Shown: in pieces, positions 46,923-52,732 of the stretch
How the letters are laid out: each line of letters begins with the position of its first letter
How positions within the stretch are numbered: position 1 is the first letter of the stretch
Assembly (NCBI GenBank): GCA_016928835.1
Contig: JAFGJW010000003.1
Coordinates: 52,533-116,532, forward strand
DNA length: 64,000 nucleotides
Reading direction: 5' to 3'
DNA from: Candidatus Woesearchaeota archaeon
GTDB taxonomy: Archaea > Nanobdellota > Nanobdellia > Woesearchaeales > GW2011-AR15
The notes under the pieces: generated by a model
Databases searched by the model: none
Told to the model about the DNA's origin: nothing
Seen by the model: only the letters and a program-made list of their open reading frames with translations
Position numbers and translations under genes: made by a program

Positions 46923-46958
46923 CGGCAGTTCAAGTGAAAATCAGTGAATTCTCTGCCG
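46923..46958. repeat. Inverted repeat upstream of the Hsp20-like gene
   Basis: CGGCAG and CTGCCG flank 24 nt that include TTCAAGTGAAAA. A palindrome-like AAATCAGTATACTTCAGTATTT lies at about 46887-46908. The rest of the 46806-46998 gap has no ORF. It could be a protein-binding site or an RNA hairpin. It resembles a split T-arm, but no acceptor stem was found. Confidence 0.4.
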
Positions 46959-46998
46959 ATTAACTAACTGATACTGTCAAAAAGACAGTCGATACCTG

Positions 46999-47064
46999 TT
47001 ATGCGTCCCACTCCTTATAGGACACAATCCTGTACTCTTTATTTTTATCTTTTGTATATGTCAT
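46999..47064 (-). CDS. 21-aa micro-ORF with near-perfect Shine-Dalgarno
   Basis: ATG at 47064 is preceded by GGAGGTGACAAAG, complementary to the 16S 3' end over eight bases with ideal spacing. The peptide MTYTKDKNKEYRIVSYKEWD ends in Ala. The frame can also be entered nine codons earlier (ATG GTG at 47091). A second AGGAGGTGA box lies a further ~20 nt upstream. A hairpin ACTGTC-AAAAA-GACAGT just downstream (46974-46990) could end the transcript. Confidence 0.45.
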   Translation of the reverse strand: MTYTKDKNKEYRIVSYKEWDA

Positions 47065-47255
47065 CTTTGTCACCTCCGTATAATTCACCATAATCTTTTA
47101 CTAAGTGTGTTCACCTCCTGACTATGCTATAATCGGATCAAACTTTAGGGGGTTCTTTTCCGAGTTCTGCTCTCACACATAGTCCAGTTTGACTTTTTGA
47201 ATCCTTAATTAATGCGGTAATATTTATTCCCCTCTTCCTACCCTTAGTTTATTTC

Positions 47256-47375
47256 CTATATTTGTGGCTTATGACAATAAGGACAGGTTACTATCAGCCC
47301 ATTTACATCAAAATTATCTTTGATATTTTTTCCGCAAAAAAGGCATTTTATTACAATATCCTTATCTCTTACCAT
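47256..47375 (-). CDS. 39-aa zinc-ribbon miniprotein
   Basis: Below the track limit. It has two CxxC knuckles 20 residues apart: IKCLFCGKN and VTCPYCHKP, with a GLIV strand before the second, the layout of a minimal zinc ribbon. Its ATG lies 22 nt from the TATA core of element A, so the message is probably leaderless. It may be a small regulator or assembly factor; not assigned. Confidence 0.6.
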   Translation of the reverse strand: MVRDKDIVIKCLFCGKNIKDNFDVNGLIVTCPYCHKPQI

Positions 47376-47396
47376 AATATTATTTATACTTACAAG

Positions 47397-47453
47397 TATA
47401 TAAGTGTGTTATAGTAAATTAGAATATATTATGCCAAAATGCTTGTAGAATAC
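47397..47453 (-). promoter_or_regulatory. 57-nt promoter element A of the small-ORF island
   Basis: Read on the minus strand: GTATTCTACAAG, a less conserved centre, TTTACTATA, four bases, then ACTTATATA (TATA core). It matches element B at 48307 in about 43 of 57 positions without gaps, identical in the first 12 bases and in the TTTACTATA and TATA boxes. It drives the 39-aa zinc-ribbon ORF. The GTATTCTACAAG box, about 50 bp upstream of TATA, is a candidate activator site. Confidence 0.6.
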
Positions 47454-47497
47454 TTGTCTATTTTCACTTTGAATTCATATGGGATATTTTTAGATCG

Positions 47498-47545
47498 CTA
47501 AAATTGATTTTCTTTTTGATTAAGAACTTCTATAAATTTATCATC
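47498..47545 (-). pseudogene. Fragment related to the 30-aa ORF at 48177
   Basis: The reading frame gives DDKFIEVLNQKENQF before a stop, closely matching the end of the intact small ORF (GEYIEVLRQKENRFER). A stop lies just upstream in frame and no start is available, so this copy is broken. It supports a local duplication in the island. Confidence 0.5.
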
Positions 47546-47609
47546 TAATTATTACATTTGTTAGTTAAGGTAATAAATATTGTTAAGATGTCTGAACTTC
47601 TCTAACCAT

Positions 47610-47981
47610 TCATATAATCTTTTTGCATTTTTTGCTTTTACAGGCACATTTCATTTTAATATGAGGTATTGCATCTATCGAATAGTCTGTGGTAATTTCT
47701 TCACCCTTTTTAATGTCCCTTATAGCAATATCACAAAGTTTACCCTCTTTTGTGTTGGGCTCGCAGGAATGGTTCAGATACTTTTCAGGAGACTGGGCAA
47801 AGATGTATTTTCCATTAAAAAACACCAAATATTTCTTATATCTTTTGGGGATTTTTTTAGCTTCCTTTTCAGTTAAAATTATTGAAGTATCCCATTTTAA
47901 AACAATTTCTCCTTTCTTAAGGTCACGATCTGCGAAGACCCCCTTTCCCTGTATTTTTGAGTCCTTGACAATTACAGACAT
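47610..47981 (-). CDS. SET-domain protein (putative lysine methyltransferase)
   Basis: The 123-aa protein consists of a compact SET domain. Visible elements are KIQGKGVFADRDLKKGEIVL at the start, YLNHSCEPNTKEG (the NHSCxPN signature) and KKGEEITTDYS (the GEELTxDY signature). A short post-SET-like Cys cluster, MKCACKSKKCKKII, closes it. These bind S-adenosylmethionine and the lysine channel in eukaryotic and bacterial enzymes. Possible targets are DNA-binding or ribosomal proteins; none can be named. It lies between two copies of the small-ORF module. Confidence 0.88.
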   Translation of the reverse strand: MSVIVKDSKIQGKGVFADRDLKKGEIVLKWDTSIILTEKEAKKIPKRYKKYLVFFNGKYIFAQSPEKYLNHSCEPNTKEGKLCDIAIRDIKKGEEITTDYSIDAIPHIKMKCACKSKKCKKII

Positions 47982-48061
47982 ATTCCAAACACTATTTAAT
48001 CTGCTTAATCAATTTATTGGTTTAGTAGAGATAGAAGTGAATAATATATTTTTTTGAGCAT

Positions 48062-48154
48062 TTAAGACTCTTTTGGAATCTTATAAAGACATTTATCACA
48101 ATATAACCTATCATTAGGTATTTCAGATTTGCATTTTAAACAATAATTTGTCAT
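48062..48154 (-). CDS. 30-aa zinc-ribbon miniprotein
   Basis: Two CxxC pairs 14 residues apart (NYCLKCKSE, YCDKCLYK) in a 30-residue ORF. It lies 22 nt after the stop of the 30-aa ORF at 48177 and likely on the same transcript from element B. No Shine-Dalgarno is obvious. Confidence 0.5.
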   Translation of the reverse strand: MTNYCLKCKSEIPNDRLYCDKCLYKIPKES

Positions 48155-48176
48155 TTTGGATTTAAAGTATTTATTA

Positions 48177-48269
48177 TTATCTCTCAAATCGATTTTCTTT
48201 TTGCCTAAGGACTTCTATATATTCTCCTTCTTTATTTTTCATATAATATCTTCCTAGATATTCAAACAT
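48177..48269 (-). CDS. 30-aa charged micro-ORF (KEN-type)
   Basis: MFEYLGRYYMKNKEGEYIEV and LRQKENRFER. GAGG lies eight bases before the ATG, and TATA of element B is 38-45 nt upstream. A degenerate paralogue of the C-terminal half exists at 47498-47545. No family recognised. Confidence 0.5.
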   Translation of the reverse strand: MFEYLGRYYMKNKEGEYIEVLRQKENRFER

Positions 48270-48306
48270 TTGGTATTCCTCAAAATATACTAATTATATT
48301 TTAACC

Positions 48307-48363
48307 TATATAAGTATGCTATAGTAAACAACCTCATTTTGTACTAAAACACTTGTAGAATAC
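48307..48363 (-). promoter_or_regulatory. 57-nt promoter element B of the small-ORF island
   Basis: Second copy of the element described at 47397: GTATTCTACAAG, TTTACTATA and ACTTATATA in the same spacing. It begins 12 nt after the stop of the Lrp-type gene and drives the 30-aa ORFs. Conserved spacing points to a regulator that binds both. Confidence 0.6.
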
Positions 48364-48374
48364 GCATATGAATC

Positions 48375-48923
48375 CTAAAATAATTTATCAAATGAATAAT
48401 CCTCGTCACTAATGGATTCATACAACAGACTCAAAGGATCAAGTGTTATTATGTTTTCAACAGAAAAATTATATGACCACTTTATCTCCATTTGATCTAT
48501 AAACAATGTCTCTAATTTTTTCAAGAACCTGTCTTTTTGGTGAATGTCTCTAAAACCTAATGTAAGCATATAGGTTATGTCATAGCCAGTAATTCGATAA
48601 GCATGAAATAGGTATGGTATTTTTTTTAGCTGAGATGCAATGTCAGACTCCTTCTTTGTTTTCCAGACCATTGGATTGACTTTAACTCCCAATACCTGAA
48701 TAAGATTAATACCAATTTTTTTGAAGTTGATGTTTGGATAATATCCTTCAATTATCCCTGAATCTTCAAGTTTTCGTCTAATACGGAAAATGCCTTGTTG
48801 AGATAGGTTCATAGATTTTGCCATATCTGTATCTGCTATCCTCCCTTCCTCAATTATCTTCCTAAGAACTTTTTTCTCGTTATTAGTAAGCTTGATTTTT
48901 TTATTGTTTTTTGGTTTTTTCAT
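48375..48923 (-). CDS. Lrp/AsnC-family transcription regulator
   Basis: The 182-aa protein has an N-terminal helix-turn-helix (LRKIIEEGRIADTDMAKSMN, LSQQGIFRIRRKLEDSGII). A ferredoxin-like RAM-type C-terminal domain follows (HAYRITGYDITYMLTLGF). It sits directly before promoter element B and so is a candidate regulator of the island; that link is inference. The C-terminus is slightly longer than usual. Confidence 0.82.
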   Translation of the reverse strand: MKKPKNNKKIKLTNNEKKVLRKIIEEGRIADTDMAKSMNLSQQGIFRIRRKLEDSGIIEGYYPNINFKKIGINLIQVLGVKVNPMVWKTKKESDIASQLKKIPYLFHAYRITGYDITYMLTLGFRDIHQKDRFLKKLETLFIDQMEIKWSYNFSVENIITLDPLSLLYESISDEDYSFDKLF

Positions 48924-49079
48924 GTTTGAAAAAAGATCCAGTTTTATCTCAGTATTATCTTTTTTATTAATAGTAATTCACGTCTCTATTGGAACAGGTA
49001 AGTGTATTAAGGTTATAAATGTTCTTAAATTAAAAATCTCCAAGTCAAAATGAGTGTCAAATACTCAACTAGGTCTATG

Positions 49080-49102
49080 TAGCCTAGTTATATTCATTAT
49101 TA
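49080..49102. terminator. Hairpin in the 48.9-49.5 kb gap
   Basis: AACTAGG-TCTATGTAG-CCTAGTT is a 7-bp hairpin in an otherwise AT-rich non-coding stretch. No long T-run follows on either side, so a terminator role is only a guess. Apart from this and the TctA fragment, the 48924-49506 gap shows only a small TTTCAC/GTGAAA repeat near 49413. Confidence 0.3.
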
Positions 49103-49257
49103 CTTCTTAGTAAGAGCCAGATTACTTTAATAGTAACACTTTGTTTTCTCCAAAAAAGCATATTTTCAGCTTTATCCTGGTTGATGGACTTTTTTTGACA
49201 ACTCTTTGCATGGCTCAGACTACAACCTAATAAAAATCCATAGGGCCCTTTTGTAGT

Positions 49258-49374
49258 CTAATTATGGCCACAACCAATTTTTCCTTTTCTAAGCTCTGGA
49301 TATGTCTGTCCTATGCCTGTAAAAATCCCCGTGAGGACGCCTAAACATAAAACCACCATAAGTTCCCAGAACAT
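49258..49374 (-). pseudogene. Fragment resembling the N-terminus of the TctA-like transporter
   Basis: The 38-aa ORF starts MFWELMVVLCLGVLTGIFTG, very like the start of the transporter at 45557 (MFMEVILALVLGVLIGIITG). It then diverges and stops after about 38 residues. Next to it, TTGTGGCCATAATTAGACTACAAAAG resembles a sequence upstream of the intact gene (45598-45630). It looks like a remnant of a partial duplication, although a true small protein cannot be excluded. Confidence 0.5.
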
Positions 49375-49506
49375 AATCCTGGAAAATCCTTTAAAACCTT
49401 TAAATCTTTAGTTTCACGGATCGGTGAAAAGTAAATAAGTAGACAATAAGAAACAACTTAACAATAACCAAAATATTATTATATCCAGAAGAACATAATT
49501 AGCTAT

Positions 49507-49917
49507 ATGGATAAAAAATATTTATTTGGAATTGCTGCATTCATTATTTTATTTTTATCTGGATGTGTGGAATTAATGTTTAAAACTGGACATTTTGAAC
49601 AAATGAAATCAGAACCGTCAAACAAATTCATTGGGCTCTGGGTAAATAGGACATCAGACACTGCCAATTTGCCTGTTACTCTATCTTTTCAGGAGGGCGG
49701 CAGAGGATTTTTTGACAGAGCTGAAAAACATGTAGAGTTTCAGTATGAGATATTAGATAATTGGACATTAAAGTATACAGAGTATGGCGAGAGCACTGTT
49801 GAGATGAAATACTGGTTTAAGGATGATGACACTTTTGTTTTGGAAATGCTCGACACCTCAGGAAAAACTAATATCACATGGACAAGAGTCGTTTTTAAGA
49901 CAACCCAGATAGACTAA
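49507..49917 (+). CDS. Putative lipoprotein
   Basis: The 136-aa protein has a signal with a lipobox-like end (FLSGCVELMF) at residue ~21. A domain of about 110 residues follows, with strands typical of small lipocalin or YxeA-like extracellular modules (KFIGLWVNRT, GRGFFDRAEKHVEFQYEI). The cysteine may carry a lipid. Family not named. Confidence 0.65.
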   Translation: MDKKYLFGIAAFIILFLSGCVELMFKTGHFEQMKSEPSNKFIGLWVNRTSDTANLPVTLSFQEGGRGFFDRAEKHVEFQYEILDNWTLKYTEYGESTVEMKYWFKDDDTFVLEMLDTSGKTNITWTRVVFKTTQID

Positions 49918-50023
49918 AGAGGGATTTAGTTTTCATTCAGGAAGTATTACTCACCTATTAAATCGAAAAATTTATATAGCAATAAGATGCTTAGAGATAA
50001 ATATTAAAAAAGCTGGTGTTAAA

Positions 50024-50557
50024 ATGCAAAACAAAAAAGCAGTATCCCCCTTGATTGCTACCGTACTTCTTGTCATGATTGTTGTCTCTGTTGGAGCAGC
50101 AGTTATGCTTGTCATAAGAAACCTGTCTGATGAACAGATACAAAAAATCGAGACATCAAGCAGGGAAATCCAATGCGGCACTGAAGTAAAACCAAGAATA
50201 GTAGCATATGGCACGTCATATAAATACTGTTATGATCCTACAACCCGCAATGTTACTGTGATGTTTGAAAACCAGGGCGACACTAAAATAGAGGGCTGGA
50301 GAATTACAGTTATCGGCGATAGTGTGTATGATCGTGAAGACACAGCCTGCCATAACGACACCTATTGCTCGGAACTCAACACGAGCCAAATTAGGACCTT
50401 TCACTGGAATTATGATGATGTTGGGACAGTTGAGTATATAAGAATCCTGCCATTGGTTACTGGTGCCCCCGGCAAAGAGATCGTTACATGCAGAGAGCCT
50501 GCATTGGAATGGGAAGAAGAGGATCTTGCGGGTATACCAAGCTGCCCCATGTCTTGA
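50024..50557 (+). CDS. Type IV pilin-like protein
   Basis: The 177-aa protein has a class III signal-like start KKAVSPLIATVLLVMIVVSV, as in archaeal pilins (DUF1628 type), processed by a prepilin peptidase. The rest is an extracellular domain with Cys pairs (QCGTEV, YKYCYD, TACHNDTYC, VTCREP). It is followed by a three-span protein 6 nt later. TATA-like TTTATATAGC at 49970 is upstream. Confidence 0.8.
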   Translation: MQNKKAVSPLIATVLLVMIVVSVGAAVMLVIRNLSDEQIQKIETSSREIQCGTEVKPRIVAYGTSYKYCYDPTTRNVTVMFENQGDTKIEGWRITVIGDSVYDREDTACHNDTYCSELNTSQIRTFHWNYDDVGTVEYIRILPLVTGAPGKEIVTCREPALEWEEEDLAGIPSCPMS

Positions 50558-50563
50558 AATACA

Positions 50564-50854
50564 ATGATAACCTTCATGCAAGGAACATTATTGATCTCTA
50601 ATATCCTTCTTATTTTATTCTGTCTTATCTATGGGTTCCTTATAATAAAGAAAAAGGTCAAAGAAGATTCACAGGTATGGCTGTCATTTATAACTGCCTG
50701 CGCCCTTTTTTTTATCTCGCAACTGCTGAATATATACCAGGAGTTCTTTGGTACAAACACTGAGATAATCACAGCGATTATCAATATTTTCTTTACTGTT
50801 GTAATACTCTATGCTTTTATTACAAAATACGATTCTCTCAGTATCAAGAAATAG
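50564..50854 (+). CDS. Small three-span membrane protein
   Basis: The 96-aa protein has three hydrophobic segments (LLISNILLILFCLIYGFLII, WLSFITACALFFISQLL, IITAIINIFFTVVILYAFI) separated by short loops. It probably belongs with the pilin-like gene just upstream. Unknown family. Confidence 0.6.
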   Translation: MITFMQGTLLISNILLILFCLIYGFLIIKKKVKEDSQVWLSFITACALFFISQLLNIYQEFFGTNTEIITAIINIFFTVVILYAFITKYDSLSIKK

Positions 50855-51376
50855 TTAAGGTACTCTCCTGAGTTGTTTGACTTGGTAGTCCTCTTCTTTT
50901 CTGACAATCTTGTCTTCTTTAACCTTTACATTGCTGACATCCAGACTCTTGCCGTCAAACATTGCATCTACAAATGTCTTAATCATTGACTGGGTGGTTT
51001 TAAGCGCCTCGTCACTTGTTTTTTTCGGCTCCCATTCAAAATTAATTTTATCTTCTTCTTTTCGCGGGATTACATTAATCAGGAAATGCGCATGCTCCTG
51101 GTTCGCACTCAAACCATTGTTAACAAGTATATTTGTTCCAAGTGCTCCAATAGAATCAAAGATTGCAGTAGATATTGTGTTAGCCAGGGTAAATGAATGC
51201 TCAATTATATCATCTGGAACCTCTTCAAAAATGGGAAAATGCTGCTTAGGTATAACAAGTGTATGGCCTAACACAGCAGGGCTTTCATGCAGTAGCGCTA
51301 TCACTTTCTCATCCTCGTAAACAACAAGGAAATCTTCCTTCTTCTCCATAATCTTGCATATATCGCAGTCTGTCAT
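50855..51376 (-). CDS. HIT-fold protein lacking the catalytic histidine
   Basis: The 173-aa protein follows the HIT-domain layout (DCDICKIMEKKEDFLVVYED, SPAVLGHTLVIPKQHFPIFE). The HxHxH triad is altered: HAHFLINVIPR aligns with HxHxHxxPR so that the middle, nucleophilic His is Leu and the last is Asn. It is likely not an active hydrolase. It lies 2 nt after the second HIT gene. Confidence 0.78.
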   Translation of the reverse strand: MTDCDICKIMEKKEDFLVVYEDEKVIALLHESPAVLGHTLVIPKQHFPIFEEVPDDIIEHSFTLANTISTAIFDSIGALGTNILVNNGLSANQEHAHFLINVIPRKEEDKINFEWEPKKTSDEALKTTQSMIKTFVDAMFDGKSLDVSNVKVKEDKIVRKEEDYQVKQLRRVP

Positions 51377-51378
51377 TT

Positions 51379-52077
51379 TTATGTAAAAAGTTTTGAAATC
51401 TTATCGATATCCGGCTGATTCGCTTTGCTATGCTTGTTCTTTTTGTCCTTGTGCCCGGATAATTCCTCAACAACGCTATCCACTTCATCTTCCATGTTTT
51501 GTTCATTTGTCTCTGGTTTAATATCCTCATCTTTTATTTCCTCTACTTTTTCCACTTCCACAATTTTTGGCTCACTTGTTGCTATAGGCTTCTTGACAGC
51601 CGGCTTTTTTCCACCAAACCTTTGAATCAGTTTCTCATGGACAGATACAAGCTCTTCCCTATTGACTTTGTTTTTTGGGATGCTAAACAGCATATCTCCT
51701 CTGTGACGTGGTATAACATGCATCATGAAATGAGGCGCTTTTTGGCCTGCTGCTGCTCCATTTGCAATAAACAATGAAGTGCCCTGCAAGCCCAATGCCT
51801 TAAGCAAAGTGCGCGAAATCTTTTTTGCAGTAACAAATAAATGGCCTAAATCATCTTTTGGAATCTGGGGCATTATTTGATAGTGTTTCTTTGGAAGTAA
51901 AAGGCAGTGTCCCTCGCTTCCTGGATTTATATCTAATATCACCAAGACTTTTTCATCCTCGTATATTTTTTTTGAGGGTATCTCTCCTGCGATAATCTTG
52001 CAGAATATGCAGTTCTGCCTTTGCAGCTCAGCTAGTTGCTCTGGAGAAAGGTTGCTTAAATCCTGTGACATATGCAT
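51379..52077 (-). CDS. HIT-domain protein with C-terminal acidic tail, catalytic His replaced
   Basis: The 232-aa protein. The HIT core (QNCIFCKIIAGEIPSKKIYE, GSEGHCLLLPKKHYQIMP) is clear, but the triad region reads APHFMMHVIPR: the first and third His are present and the middle nucleophile is Met. About 90 residues of charged, low-complexity tail follow. The track start (TTG at 52119) is unlikely; the ATG at 52077, about 50 nt from the TATA box TTTATAAAA at about 52130, is preferred. Both HIT genes are co-transcribed. Confidence 0.78.
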   Translation of the reverse strand: MHMSQDLSNLSPEQLAELQRQNCIFCKIIAGEIPSKKIYEDEKVLVILDINPGSEGHCLLLPKKHYQIMPQIPKDDLGHLFVTAKKISRTLLKALGLQGTSLFIANGAAAGQKAPHFMMHVIPRHRGDMLFSIPKNKVNREELVSVHEKLIQRFGGKKPAVKKPIATSEPKIVEVEKVEEIKDEDIKPETNEQNMEDEVDSVVEELSGHKDKKNKHSKANQPDIDKISKLFT

Positions 52078-52144
52078 TTCTAACAAATTCGTGTTTATAA
52101 TAATTTTGATTTTTTTCAAGAAAGGAAAGTTTTATAAATCTTAT

Positions 52145-52220
52145 CTTACATAATAAATAAAAAAGGTTAATATATAAGAATTAGATATAATAAAATAAAT
52201 AAAAACATTTATTATGTAAG
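52145..52220 (+). promoter_or_regulatory. 14-bp perfect inverted repeat before the HTH-adhesin operon
   Basis: CTTACATAATAAAT (52145-52158) and ATTTATTATGTAAG (52207-52220) are exact inverted repeats separated by 48 nt. The second arm ends 2 nt before the ATG of the two-HTH regulator, between divergent promoters. It could be an operator pair for the adjacent HTH protein or a stem that hides the start in RNA. Confidence 0.6.
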
Positions 52221-52222
52221 AA

Positions 52223-52732
52223 ATGGACAATATTGCTCTTTTAGAAAAAGAAGATAGAGATCTTATCAAGCATCTCTCTGCATATCTCACCAGAAAATAC
52301 AGACTGCCCAGACCACTATTAATTGAGCTCTTTGCTGATGAAAAAAAATTTGTTCTATCTATTCCTCTTTCTCTATTTAGCAAAAAACTGGGAGTGCTGG
52401 AAACACTAGTCAAATATCTGCGCGAAAATATGAATCTAAAATTTGTTGAGATTGCTCAGCTGCTTGATAGAAGCACTAGCACAGTCTTAACAACATACAG
52501 AAAGGCACTGAAAAAATTTCCTTCTCATTTTATTATTACTAACCTAGACAATATGATACCCCTCTCTATCTTCCGAAACAGAAAATACTCCAACCTTGAG
52601 CTCATTGTCTCATATCTCAAAGAAGAACTGGAGATGTCAAACCAACATATTGCTGAAAAGCTTGAACGTGATAATAGGACTATATGGACAGTCTACAGCC
52701 GCTATAAGAAGAAGAAAAATGAAAAAGAGTGA
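52223..52732 (+). CDS. Two-domain helix-turn-helix DNA-binding protein
   Basis: The 169-aa protein has two similar HTH units: NLKFVEIAQLLDRSTSTVLTTYRKA and EMSNQHIAEKLERDNRTIWTVYSRY, in the style of sigma-70 region 4 or Trp-repressor-like modules. Its stop lies 14 nt inside the start of the giant surface-protein gene, so the two are coupled. Probably regulates that gene through the inverted repeat just upstream; inferred from position. Confidence 0.82.
   Translation: MDNIALLEKEDRDLIKHLSAYLTRKYRLPRPLLIELFADEKKFVLSIPLSLFSKKLGVLETLVKYLRENMNLKFVEIAQLLDRSTSTVLTTYRKALKKFPSHFIITNLDNMIPLSIFRNRKYSNLELIVSYLKEELEMSNQHIAEKLERDNRTIWTVYSRYKKKKNEKE

Noticed and set aside
46900-46970. Possible sixth tRNA (CGGCAG TTCAA ... 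CTGCCG looks like a split T-arm)
   Set aside because: No acceptor stem, D-arm or anticodon stem could be matched upstream or downstream; kept only as an inverted repeat.
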